From the NCBI GenBank assembly GCA_001939145.1, contig LSRX01000075.1, forward strand, positions 1,016,884 through 1,080,883: 64,000 nt of DNA. The letters run 5' to 3'. The stretch's first letter is position 1, and every line of letters begins with the position of its first letter. The notes below the pieces were generated by a model. It did not search any database, was not told the DNA's origin, and saw nothing but the letters and a program-made list of their open reading frames with translations. The stretch comes from Symbiodinium microadriaticum. Taxonomy: Eukaryota; Sar; Dinophyceae; Suessiales; Symbiodiniaceae. The translations under genes were made by a program, and so were the position numbers. Below, piece after piece: positions 49,330 to 60,012 of this stretch.

Positions 49330-51086
49330 GTACGTTTATGATTGCCCTGATCGGCAGACAGTCCCTGTGCAGCACCTGCATTTGGACGGCCCTGGGGCGC
49401 TGCCGCGCCGCATCGCATGGCCTCTCGGGCAGCCAGGGTCGCCTCGGCCAGGGCCGCAGCCTCCGCCTGCTCAGGGCTCCGAGGCTCGGAGGGTGAGGAC
49501 CCCTTGGGACTGGCCTCTCGCAGGATGGGTGTCAAGGGCAGGTAGACGACGCGGTTCATGAAGTCCTCCGGTGCGAGTTTTGGGTTGGCTGCCCTCTCCC
49601 CCTCCCAGAACTTAGCCGCCTCAGCCCCATTGCAACCGTAGAAAGACATCGCCTCGGGTCCTGCCCATCGGACACCCTCAAGGCCTGCTGCTTGCAGCTT
49701 GCAGCCGCCACCACGCGCTGCAGCTGCGTGGTGGTGCTCGTGGCGTCGAAGCCGCGGGAGACCAGCTCTTTGGCCATCCGCCTCGGGTCATCACCTGGGC
49801 TTTTGTCAAGGAGGCTATGTTCACACGGATTTTAAGGTACAGGTGGACGACGTCTACCATCTCAGAAGGCCAGTATAAAGTTCTTGCCGCTCCGGCAAGC
49901 ACACATCCCCATTGTGGCACCAAAACCTTATAAGTTCCCCAACAAGAACCCGGTCGCAGAGAATGGGCAGAAGCCACCAACTATTCGTGCCGTCGCCCTT
50001 GGACACGAACTCGATGCCTTCCTTCTCCAAGCGGTCGATGACGATCCTGGCCAGGCGCCGGCGGCGGCTGACGGAAGACCGCAGCGAGGTGTCTTCGAAG
50101 GCTGCTGCCTGCTGTGACTGCAGCCTCCACAGCAAGAGCTCTAGAAGCTCCAGAGTGGGCTGCTGTCGGATATACTCCAACTTGGCAAAGCCACGAACGT
50201 AAGTTACAATGAGGCGGTCAAAGTCCAGACCCAGCATGGCTATCACCGCCTCCAACAGCCCGTAAAGCATGGGCGTCAGGAACAGCTTCGAGATAACCGC
50301 TCGGAAAACTGTCCATAGCCTCTGCCCCCGGCTCCGTACCGGCCATGCAGCTTCAATCTCCCGCATGCGAGAGCGCAGCTTGGCGTCACGGACGCGGACG
50401 ACGCCCCCTCCCAAGGCCGTCAAGGTTTTGATGTTGCCAAAGCTGGAGAGCGTGACATCGGAGACCTCGTGGCCACGGAAGCCCATCGGCCAGGCACAAG
50501 CCAGGGAGCGCGTCGGCGCACTGCCTATGAAGGACTGCGCACAATCCTCGACAACCAACAGGCCCAGAGCCTGGGCCTCTCGAATCAGGTCCCCGGCCTT
50601 GTGAATGCTCCCGAAGAGGTGCGAGATCACAAGCATGCGGGTCTGCGGCGTCACGAAGGGAGCCAGCTTGGCTGGGAGCATCTGAGTCGGCGAAGGTGGG
50701 TCAACCCCCACGGGCTGGAGCCCATGGGCTTCCACTATCTGAACCATTCCTGGGATGGTGATGCCGGGGATGAAAAGGACTTCGGATCCCTTCGGGAGCG
50801 CCAAAGCCGAGAGAAGCAGATCGAACCCCGATCTCACCGAAAGTGTCACCAGCACCTCGGAGCCCCAGCTCCTGGAGATCTCCTGCTCCAGGCTACTGCG
50901 GTCTCGGCGCCGCCAAGTGGCCCTCAAGGCCACCAGAAGGTCCAGCCAGCTCATGTCCAGGACCTTCCGGGGCTGAAGCCTCAGAGACCACATGCTCATC
51001 ATCAGCAGGCAGAAGCCGACCAGCCGTGGAGCCAGAGGCCCGAGGAGCAGCCCCATGGCGAACGCGAACTTCGTCACGAAGGCCAT
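49330..51086 (-). CDS. DegT/DnrJ/EryC1/StrS-type PLP aminotransferase (multi-exon, 3' end unclear)
   Basis: The first ATG is at 51086; an N-terminal hydrophobic segment (FAFAMGLLLGPLAPRLVGF, FCLLMMSMWSL) suggests a membrane or targeting leader. Family marks follow: SGFDLLLSALALPKGSEV, VVEDCAQSFIG (Asp near 181 for the PLP ring), and the Schiff-base Lys near 220 in SSFGNIKTLTALGGG. A later block reads AKELVSRGFDATSTTTQL and the end block EDFMNRVVYLPLTP. Exon 1 ends near 49955; an intron of about 166 nt lies between GACC direct repeats and gives PILCDPRRMAKELV, although AG is lacking there. Near 49690 the frame shifts by one base inside TGCAAGCTGCAAGC, a natural frameshift or assembly error. 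The exact end near 49330 is open. Sugar- or lipid-directed transamination is possible; the substrate is unknown. It is upstream of the fusion gene on the same strand. Confidence 0.75.
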
Positions 51087-51089
51087 GGC

Positions 51090-52890
51090 GACGACGTTTC
51101 GACGAATCCCAGAACGCAAGGGCGCAGGCGTTTGCCCAGCAGCCTCTTACAGGTGTCTCTGGACCTTCCTAGTGCTGCTTCTTAAGTACCCTAGAAAGCA
51201 ATTGCAGTGCTGTTCCATGCTCATGCTAGAAGACTTGCGCCGAGGTTTCCGACGCTCCGTCAAAGGACTTGATCCAGAGTCATGGGGTCACTGTCAGTCA
51301 CCAACTCAGCTCCTCTCTCAACCACCTGCTTGGTGGTGTCTGCAGCTGCCAGACTGCACCCTCCTGTGCCGAGGCACCATCGCTTGAAGCTGCCGTCATT
51401 CCGCTTGTCCGGGGCGTACGGGCTGAGGTGACTTGCCTTGGCCCACTAGAGTACCCCCAGACGAGATGTCATCGGGATCGCTGATGGAGAGCACCCATTC
51501 AGGTCATCTGTTGCAGAGGGAGAGAACAGATGAAAAGGACGGAGTCGTCGTAACAAAGAGCGTACCAATAGCGAATCGCATGGCAGCAGAACGAATATGC
51601 AAAGCATGGTACGAAATACTTCTGAGCTATTACCAAAACGGCAGGGGAACGGTATAACACAAATTAAACTGGCAGCATCTAACAACCTTATGCATCAGAA
51701 GCAGCATTTCTTGTTGCAAGTGCACAGTCCGGTCCGTGCAGACAGCAGCAGCAGCTGGCATCACTTAGGCCGTCACCTGAACAAGAGTGTCACCATCACC
51801 ATCACAGCTACGATCAATAAGCACGGTTGTGATTATAGTCACCATTGTGACTGGACATGTTTTGGCTTAACAGCAACAACATCAATCAAACAGGATGTAC
51901 TCCGAAGATCAAGCAGCACATTAAGAACGACAATCATAGCGAGAAGAACAAGTAGACTATCCACAGCAGTTGGTAGTACTATCACAAATCCAAACCTATA
52001 ACCCTTTACACCTTCAAACGCAATCCTAAAGACTCAAAAACCCTAACACCCTAAAGCCTGAAACCCCCGACACCCAACAGCCCCAAAAACTGAAACCACC
52101 TCAAAGCCCCAAGAACTCTGAAGCCCTAGTTAAGGCCTACACCCATAGGACCCTTATGTGGAACCTTTGTAGACCCCCGGTACTTTTGCACAACCCCAGT
52201 TTCCTGACTGATCTAGGGGCCTTCATAGCTATCAGGAACGCTTGTAAGGGCTAGCATTACTGATGATTCCTGCTTCAGCCAGGGCACTCGGACCTGTGCG
52301 TTGAAGCGCTGTCCGAAATGCGAGGAGAGCTCCGCAAGCTCCTCACAAGATATCAGATAGCGGACCCCCCAAAGACGTAGAATTCAAACAGAAACGTAGA
52401 AAGTAGAGTTTGGAGGTAGGCTAAAGTACAACTCAAGTATACAGTATTAAAACTTGGGCTTGTTCGGTACTAGAGGTTCTATATGCGCTTATAGAGTATA
52501 GAGGCCTTCGTCATCAGCCTTGCTCCACTAGCGTGCAGGGCTTCGGGTGTCGGTTTTTGGGGCGTAGGATTTATGGCTTCAGGTGTCAGTCGTAACCCTA
52601 AACAGGTTCCCTGTTGGGGATACATTAAAAATCATCCTTTTTACATCCTTTTTGGGCTTTATTACAACAATTCGCCAACAAGGGCCCAGTAAACCCCGAA
52701 GGGTTCCCCCCCTGCTGGAACCTTTGCCAAACCCTCGACGGACCCAGGAACTGCAGCGTCGAAATGACAAAATTCCCGGTGGCTCCGATCCAAAGCCCCA
52801 GGCTTTCAAGCACCATGAGGGAGGGTTGAGGGTTTAGGGTTCAGGGAGATCATGATAGTGATGATGGCCGAGTTGGTGATGTATGGAAAA
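51090..52890. other. No supported gene
   Basis: Upstream of the aminotransferase. Frames are short and overlapping; degenerate CCCTAAA motifs at 51990-52140 and TTTAGGG-like at 52545-52600. Confidence 0.45.
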
Positions 52891-52894
52891 CTCT

Positions 52895-53038
52895 ACTAGT
52901 AGCAGTAGTAGTAGTAGTAGTAGTAGTAGTAGCAGCAGCAGCAGCAGCCGCCGTAGGACGGCAGTGGCAGTGGCAGCGGTCAGCGTCAATAGCAGTATCA
53001 AGTGGCAGTAGTAGCAGTCGTCGTAGCAGTGGTCGTAG
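52895..53038. repeat. AGT/AGC trinucleotide repeats
   Basis: (AGT)n, (AGC)n and related GTAGCAGT words. Confidence 0.9.
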
Positions 53039-53157
53039 CGTTTACCCTAAACCCTGGGAGCTAAGCCAGCCCTAAACCCTAAGGCCCATCCCTAAACTCT
53101 GAACCCTGAGCCCTAAACCCTAAACCCAGACCCTAACCCTGAGCCCTAAACCGCAAC

Positions 53158-53272
53158 TCCAAGTTGAGCCAAAGCGCGATCATCCCAGCATGGAGGAGCT
53201 TTCCGACCTGATTTCTGCTCATGACTTGGGCTTTGGGCTTCTCCAAGGACAGCGGGAAAGGCACAGTTTAAG
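53158..53272 (-). CDS. Candidate exon, 38 codons
   Basis: Acceptor TACCAAAG at 53273 after CCCTAAA-type sequence, donor GGA|GTTGCGGTTTAGGG from 53157. It reads LNCAFPAVLGEAQSPSHEQK then SGRKAPPCWDDRALAQLG. The plus strand is also open here, so the strand is a judgement based on the donor-TTTAGGG pattern and neighbours. Confidence 0.4.
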
Positions 53273-53898
53273 CTTTGGTAAGGTTTATAGGGTTTAGGGT
53301 TCAGGGTTTACGGTTTAGGGTCTAGGTTCACACTGGCTGAAGATCGGAGACAGCAGCAACCACAGTCGAATCAGCCATGGTGTTCGCAACAGCTGCAGCA
53401 ATAGCCGCAAGAGTTTTCAAGGAACAACGGGTGAGTCGTGGCCATGATAATGCTGCTGATGGCGTCAAACGGTAGTGAGACATGCAGCATCAGCTTTCCT
53501 GCTTGGGTTGCATCAAGCGAGATTCTTTTTCCTGTTCAAGTCAGCTGCACAACGCTCTTCCTTCTGCTTCCACCCCTGAATGAAATTCGAAACCCCAGGC
53601 CTCCTGCACGAGACACAATGACCCCCATGATGAAACATAGCGCCATATTCAGACTATCATCGGGCCCACCGTCATCGTCTTTGGAGTAAGCTCAGAAGCA
53701 TCGGAAAGCAGGCAAGAAGAGCAACATCAACTGCCCCACACCTGTGTGCAGCCCTCCTCGCCTCCATCCCTCTTGTAATAACCTTACAGTTACAGTCACT
53801 GTAGCCTTTTAGCTGTCATAACCTTTTCGTTATAACCACCCTTGCAGTGATAGTATCCTAAACCCTAACCCCTAAACCCTAATTACAGCAATGAATTC

Positions 53899-53980
53899 CT
53901 GGCCGAGAGTCAACCTGGTCTACGAGCTCCTGCTCTCCCGGCGCCCCGCATGAAGCCTCGGGCAGGTCCAAGCTTTCTGC
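53899..53980 (-). CDS. Candidate exon, 27 codons
   Basis: Acceptor CCCAAGCAG|G at 53981 and GA donor CGGCCAG|GAATTC from 53898. It reads AESLDLPEASCGAPGEQELV then DQVDSRP. It lies between CCCTAAA (53857-53882) and TTTAGGG (53987-54030) blocks. Confidence 0.45.
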
Positions 53981-54058
53981 CTGCTTGGGTTTAGAGGGTT
54001 TTGGTAGGGTCTAGGGTTTAGGGTTTAGGTGTTTGCTGTAGAGCGGTGTATGCATATG

Positions 54059-54716
54059 AACCCTAAACCCTAAACTTCTAAAGGTTCTAAACCCTACACC
54101 CAGGCCCTAGACCCTAAACCCTATACCCAGGCCCTAAACCCTGAACTGTTTGGTCTGAGTGGGTGGACCAAGCTGATCGCCCCTCGCCCGACGCCGTTCG
54201 GGTCTCAGAAAGGAGCCTCAATACATCATACCTAAACCCATCTCTAGACTATGTTTTACTGGTGGGGAGGGTGGTTGGTTTGTCTTACCGCATAACCCGA
54301 AAAAACTATGGACTAGCTTTGCTGGTTAATATATTCGCATCCCTTGGTCTTTTGTTTAAATACAGTGGCAGCTACTCATCACCACTATTACAATCTTGTT
54401 TCTTTGAACCTTAAACCCTAAACTATCATAGGCTTCTGAGAATTAGAATACTGTTTGGGGCATTGTACATTATAACTCGCATAAGGAACCTTAAAGCAAA
54501 AAAATTGGTGATTATCCAGGCACATGACAAAATCCGACTATGACAATATGATGGCATGACATTATGACCAAAAATACTCTGATAATTAGATAAAGTAGAT
54601 ACTCTATGGCTTTTTCAGATCTTACATCCCTAAAATGACATTATGCGACCAAAACGAGAGTGCACAGCCCTCTCGCCTCGGGCCAGGACGTCTCCTCGAC
54701 CTCCCAGCCTGGGATA
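54059..54716. other. CCCTAAA motifs and a hairpin-repeat relative, no gene
   Basis: Telomere-like motifs at 54059-54150 and TTAGAATACTGTTTGGGGCA...CGCATAAGGAACC at 54437-54495, a relative of the element at 19105-19174. Confidence 0.55.
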
Positions 54717-54817
54717 CGGTTGATGATATAAATCCTGCATTACCCATAATAAGGAATATACCATCATTCCCGCAGTTTAAGGTCCTGCAGGTCATGCAGG
54801 ATTTATACTATCAACAG
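54717..54817. mobile_element. 101-bp hairpin MITE flanked by TA
   Basis: Ends CGGTTGATGATATAAATCCT and GGATTTATACTATCAACAG are inverted repeats of about 23 bp with few mismatches. TA stands directly outside both ends (54715-54716, 54818-54819), as for Tc1/mariner-derived MITEs. A second, decayed copy is at 21045-21146. Confidence 0.75.
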
Positions 54818-54829
54818 TATTAGAGTCTT

Positions 54830-56140
54830 CGGCTTGTTCGGATTCCTTGAAACGATACTCATAGACTGCACAGATACTCTAACAAATTTCTTGGAGGTTT
54901 GGGGTTGAGTTTTTGACCGAGGGTTTACGGTGAAGGATTCAGAGTATTTAGAGTTTCGGGCTCGGAGTTTGTCAAGGGTTTCAGTGGATAGTTTTGTGGC
55001 TGCTTCTCTTCCTTGCAAACGGGTTTGGGTCGGCGGCTTCTTCCCAATCCTTCTGCGGGAGGAGGGAGGGTTATTCATCACAACCCCGTATTAGAGTCAT
55101 TTTACATCGACTGGGAATGTGCGCCGCAGGGGAACCAAGCCCTATCATTTACGCCATCTCATAAGCTATAACCTGTGGACCACAGACAGACAAACCTACA
55201 ACCGCGCAAACCCTAAACCCTCAACCCCTAAACCCTAAACCCCTAAACCGTCTAGTAGCCTTCCTCTTGGTCGTCTTGCCAGGTAGTCATCGCGGGCTGC
55301 GCAGGCCATTGCTCCAAGGACGCATCGCGCGGAGTGCTTGTCTTGAATGAAAACTGGGGAGCTTATGGCTGTATCAGGCTATAGCTCCCTTGGGCCCATC
55401 ATAAAGATGACAATTTTGAATAGAATTCTGGGATTTTGTCACTAATTAATACAAGAAGTCCAAACTAGTTCCTACGCAGAGCCCTGCAGGGGGCTTTTTT
55501 AAACCTTCCTTGTCGGGCTGCGAGGTTGTGGAGCCTTTAGCTATCCACATCATCTCATGTTTGCATCCTGGTCGGCGGATCCTTCCGACGGGTTTGCTTT
55601 TGACCGCCATGACGCTACGGACGTCAAAGGGTCGCGGTATAGCACTCGGTATAGCACAGCCTCTAGCGCGACGTGCAGGGGCTGCGAGGTATCGGATGTG
55701 CTTCAAAGTTACTCAAGTCCACCCTCAAGGGTTTTGTTCAAACTCTGATGTAAACATGAGCGACTAGACTAGCCTCAGAAAGGCCTGCGGCGTTCATGCA
55801 ACACGACTGCCAGTGTAGGACCCGAATCCCGGAGGCGACGCCGTCGACACCCTGAACATAAATCCGAGATGCTGAGCTCTGTGTAGTTTGATGGCCTGCA
55901 GAAATATTGAAGCTTGAAGAAGAACCCCCTCTAGGAAACTTTATAATTGTTATGTGAACCTGTACAGGAACCCTTGTAGGTGGCATCCCGAGGAAGTCGA
56001 CTGCCTCCGCGCTCGCTGCGGTGAAGCCGAGGACAGGTCTGTGCGGAGGATGCCGAGTGGTTCAGGGTTTTTAGAGTTGAGGCTTCATGCTACCGGCTAC
56101 CCCTACTAATCACTGGTACCACTAGTACACTAGTACCACC
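54830..56140. other. No supported gene
   Basis: Mixed sequence with a CCCTAAA block at 55207-55252. Frames overlap without a domain. A TCTAGCGCGACGTGCAG word near 55672 recalls the retrotransposon 14-mer but is not the same. Confidence 0.45.
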
Positions 56141-56149
56141 ACGGCGGCT

Positions 56150-56330
56150 GACGACGACGACGACAACAACAACAACAACAACCACCACAACCACAACCAC
56201 AACCACCACCACCACCACCACCACCACTACCACCACCACCACGACCACTACCACCATCACCACCACTACCACCACTACCACCACCACTGCTACTACCTCT
56301 ACCACTTCCATACTCATGCCGCATCTTGCC
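56150..56330. repeat. GAC/AAC/CAC trinucleotide repeats
   Basis: (GAC)n, (AAC)n, then (CAC/CCA)n; poly-Val or poly-Gly frames are artefacts. Confidence 0.95.
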
Positions 56331-57000
56331 GCTGTGTGTTCGATTCTTGCTGCTGCTTGTTCTGCTACTGGTTTCTGCTGCTTATGCCGCTGTGTGCTGG
56401 TAGCCATAGCAACTAGAGTCTTTGAGTAATGCTCACTAGGAGTATTAGTACGAGCAAGGAGAAATGGCACGTGACAGTCGCTGTAATACTAGCTAACACC
56501 AGCGTGTTCATTGCTGAAGATTTCGATGGATTTTGCCTTTGAGTCACAGCCACAAGCCAGGAGAGTCTGCACAACAAACCTTAAGGCTGCGGACGGGGTT
56601 CAAGGGATCAGATGGGCTTCTCCAGACTCAGGCCCGGAAGGGGGTACTTGAAAATCCTGGGATCCTGTAGCAGTGGGACCTGCATAGAACGACCTTCATC
56701 CGGGGCTTTGGTGCGGGCATCCAACCTATACGCGAGCTAAACCCCAAACCCTGAACCCCATTATGCCGGATTGGATCTTAGATGGGTCCAGGCTTCGGCC
56801 TCCACTTGCCCGTGAGAGGCGGGGCTCTCGTGGAGTGGTGGGTCCTGGCAGTGCACCGAATGTCTGCTGGTTTCAGGGTCCAAGTTGACGCTTTCAGGAA
56901 GGGCGTCAGGATCCTAGCCTTATTCGGAGCTTTAGAATGGCGGGGTGTATGAATCTAGCTGCTTCTCTTGCTCTCACTGGTAGTGGTAGTGTTAGCTGTA
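56331..57000. other. No supported gene
   Basis: Unique sequence; no frame with recognisable content. Confidence 0.5.
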
Positions 57001-57330
57001 GGGGTAGTGGTACTGGTGGTAGTAGTAGTAATCGTAGTAGTAGCAGCAGCAGCAGCAGCAGCAGCGGGAGCAGGAGCAGGAGCACAGGCTGTAGGCATTA
57101 AGCATTAAGCATTAAGCAGTAAGTAGTAAGTAGTAAGTGGGACATGTCAGTAAGTAGTGGTCAGTGGTAGCTAGTAGTAGCTAGCAGTAGCTAGTAGTAG
57201 CTAGTAATAGTTAGTAGTAGTCAGTGGTAGTTAGTATTAGTTAGCAGCAGTTAGTAGTTAGTAGTTAGTAGTTGGTGGTGGTAGTAGTAGTAGTAGTCGT
57301 CGTCGTCGTAGTAGCAGTAGCAGTAGCANA
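57001..57330. repeat. GTA/GCA and TAGTAGCTAG repeats with an N
   Basis: Trinucleotides, AAGCATT/AAGTAGT steps and TAGCAGTAGCTAGTAG units; N at 57329 is probably an assembly join. Confidence 0.9.
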
Positions 57331-57645
57331 ACATGTAGGGGTGATGAATTCGGTGGCCGGCTCCAGCTCAAGCGAAGCAGCTCTCAAGGCCATATTCTCC
57401 GGGATCCACCATCTCCTGTGACAGGACACTGGGAGCACGACTTGCCAGGGCCAGGATTCAGCCACCAGCCCACCTCGATGTCCTCTGCCCTGTCCTCAGA
57501 ATGTCAAGCCATTATATATTATATATTATATATTAGATACTATATTATCATGCCACAAGACCAGGCGATCCGTCCCTCTACATCCTCGTTGGTGTGCAAG
57601 AACGACTGACGAGGATGAAGGCATCGACACGAAGCACGATGTTGC
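57331..57645. other. Short unique segment
   Basis: A GC-rich segment at 57335-57480 and TATATTA repeats at 57510-57550; no supported exon. Confidence 0.45.
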
Positions 57646-57649
57646 TGTT

Positions 57650-57686
57650 GCAGTAGCAGTAGCAGTAGCAGTAGCAGTAGCAGTAG

Positions 57687-57722
<36 letters not shown>

Positions 57723-57850
57723 CAGAAGTAGTAGCAGTGCAAGGACGAGAAGCAGTAGGAGCAAGAGTAGGACGAGTAGTTTAGAACGAGCAGGAGTCAT
57801 TAGGAGTAGAAGTAAGTAGTAGAGGTAGAAGAGGCAGCAGGAGTAGTTGT
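57650..57850. repeat. CAGTAG / AGT repeats
   Basis: (CAGTAG)n then (TAG)n and decayed copies; poly-Leu frames are artefacts. Confidence 0.95.
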
Positions 57851-58089
57851 CGCCAGTAGGGACCCCCGTCCTGCCACGTCCGCCCCTGGCGCTCTTTCCC
57901 GCAGCAGCTGTTGCCTGAGGTGCGCATTGTCAATATGCATTACAGACAGGGTTTACAAGTGCATTCATGCAGCTTTAGGATTTAAAGGCGGGTTTACGGG
58001 GCCTGTACACACTTGCCATGATCCCCGAGCTGCGGTTCGCGTGCTTACGGAATCTTGCAAATTCCGGAGGTCTCGCGAGCCCAACGACT

Positions 58090-59402
58090 TTAAGATGAGA
58101 GCGAGAGAGAGAGAGCACAGTTTAGGAGAGACGGGTTAAGGGCCAACACGAGGGATATTTTCGGTCTGGGCCTCTGCTTAGGGCTTGGGTAGCCCGTCCC
58201 TTGCGGCGACTCTCTCGCTCCAGATTGTTTGGGGCAAACACTGGTGCGAAGTAGGCTTCGGCCAAGTTGCACTTCAAGGTATTGGCGCTGCAACTCCTCG
58301 AGCTGCTGCTGTGTAGTCAACAGCTGACTCTGCAAGAGTGCCTCGTGTTTGAAGCACGCCTCCTCTGTGAGATTCTCTGGCGGCTGGAGGCCGGTGCGAG
58401 TCACCGGCTCAGCTACCAGCTCCTCCGTGCCATGCCCGGGAGCCTCTGAGCTAGGCCCCCTCGGAGCCGCGAAAGCTTCCCCGAAAGAGCTGGAGGACCG
58501 ATCCGGCGCCCCGCTGGGATCGAGCAACGAGCCGGATGAGGCGGCAGCTGACATGTCTTCTGCCGACCTCTGCTGCCTTCTGCTGGGACGTGCCATGCGC
58601 TGGGGCCGCATCCCAGGATCCCCGAGAGCAGACCCTCGAATCGTGCAATCACGCACGCCAGGCGACAGAGACCGCGGATGCGCAAACATCTCAATGCGAG
58701 GGTCGACCACTTCTTCACCAGCAATAGAAATATTACCGCTCTCCAGGTGCAGCGTGCTACCGGGTGACAGACTCCGGCGACTTCGACCGCGGTCCGGACT
58801 CCGCAGGCCGTTGAGTGCACCGCTGGTGTAAAGAGCGCTGGCCTCCTGGCGCGCTCGCTCCAGCCATGCCCGCAGCTGCACCGGCGCACTCAGGGAAGCG
58901 GCCTCGGCACTGCTCTGAAGGCGATCCGTGAATCGACTGGAGCTGCTGGTGGGAGATGCTTTCCGAACACAGGTCGAGCTCGAGTGAGGCGTCTCAGGCA
59001 TCGTCTCCGAGCTCTCCGCGCGTGTCTTGCGAGGCGGAGTTGTTTGTGAGGGGCGGGTGGGCTGGGTTCGGCTTGTCTGCGGCCTTGGAAAACTCTTTTG
59101 CCCGTGGTTGGGCAAGTTCATGCTGGCACTGCTGCTTTTGCAACTCGTGCCTATGCTCGCTGCACTGCTTGCTGCATGCTGGGGTTGTTGCGGCTGGGGC
59201 AGGCGCCGACCGGGACCGCTCCGAGCAGCGGGCACCTTTCGGCGTCGATCCGCACGTGGCTCTGGCTCGGGCTGGCTCTCGTTCGGCTCGTAGTGCCCTC
59301 GATCAAGCTGTGGTACCTCTGCTACTTTATTTAAATCACCGGCATGGAGACACACTTTGGAAATCTTTGGAATCTCAGACAGCCGACAAAGCGATGATGA
59401 GG
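58090..59402 (-). CDS. Ser/Pro/Arg-rich hypothetical protein with C-terminal coiled coil
   Basis: A minus frame open from 59402 to the stop at 58090 (about 437 codons). It lacks an ATG near its 5' edge (first ATG reads MNLPNHGQK), so either an upstream exon or that ATG supplies the start. The N-terminal part (LSEIPKISKVCLHAGDLNKV, then EPNESQPEPEPRADRR) is followed by Ser/Thr/Pro-rich disorder with RSPDRGRSRRSLSPG and RSLSPG repeats like kinase or cyclophilin targets, an Ala/Ser-rich middle and a coiled coil (QSQLLTTQQQLEELQRQYLE). No catalytic domain is seen. It is on the same strand as, and 0.6 kb downstream of, the SLC4 gene. Confidence 0.6.
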
Positions 59403-60012
59403 CTCAGGCCGTGGAGGCTTGGCCTGAGATGCGCAGTAGGACGAAGCTGCTTGTATCAGATCAAGTCACATCATGAGGAGATCAGATACACTATATGGAA
59501 GCCGTCTGCTCATCTTGCACCTACACATGTGTTCGGCGAGACTTGCTAACTGTGATAATATGGGGTAAGGATGTATGCTACGTGATACCTGCACGCTCCG
59601 TCTCAGGCTATGGTTGGTCAAGATGTTTCTGCACTTGCGAACTTGGAGTGAGCTGGTTTGGCAACGCAATGCTGGTACAAAGAACTTGTGCAGGAGGTTC
59701 GCTCGCCTTCGGCGCTCGGCCTCTGTCAGCACATCATGGGCGTTGCTTGGCCAGAGATGGGCCAGACAATTTTGACATAAAAGATCCAGCACGCAGGCTG
59801 AAGCCAGAAGACACGCCTAATCACCCCTAAGTCCCCACCCGCATGATCGTGCCAACCGTGCTGGATCAGGTTTGCCAGGAAAGGCCTTCAAAGAAGGGCT
59901 TCGCTGACGAGTCCCGAAGAACCAAAACTTATGAATTGTGCAAGAGGTCCGGCTGAGTAGCCTCCCTATCTACGCTAATTGAATCTACAACACCCTGCAC
60001 ACCCTTGCTCTC
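59403..60012. other. Intergenic between SLC4 and the hypothetical gene
   Basis: The spacer of a unidirectional pair. No supported frame or RNA gene. Confidence 0.5.

Noticed and set aside
56090..56470. Poly-Val/Gly proteins
   Set aside because: They are translations of CAC/ACC trinucleotide repeats.
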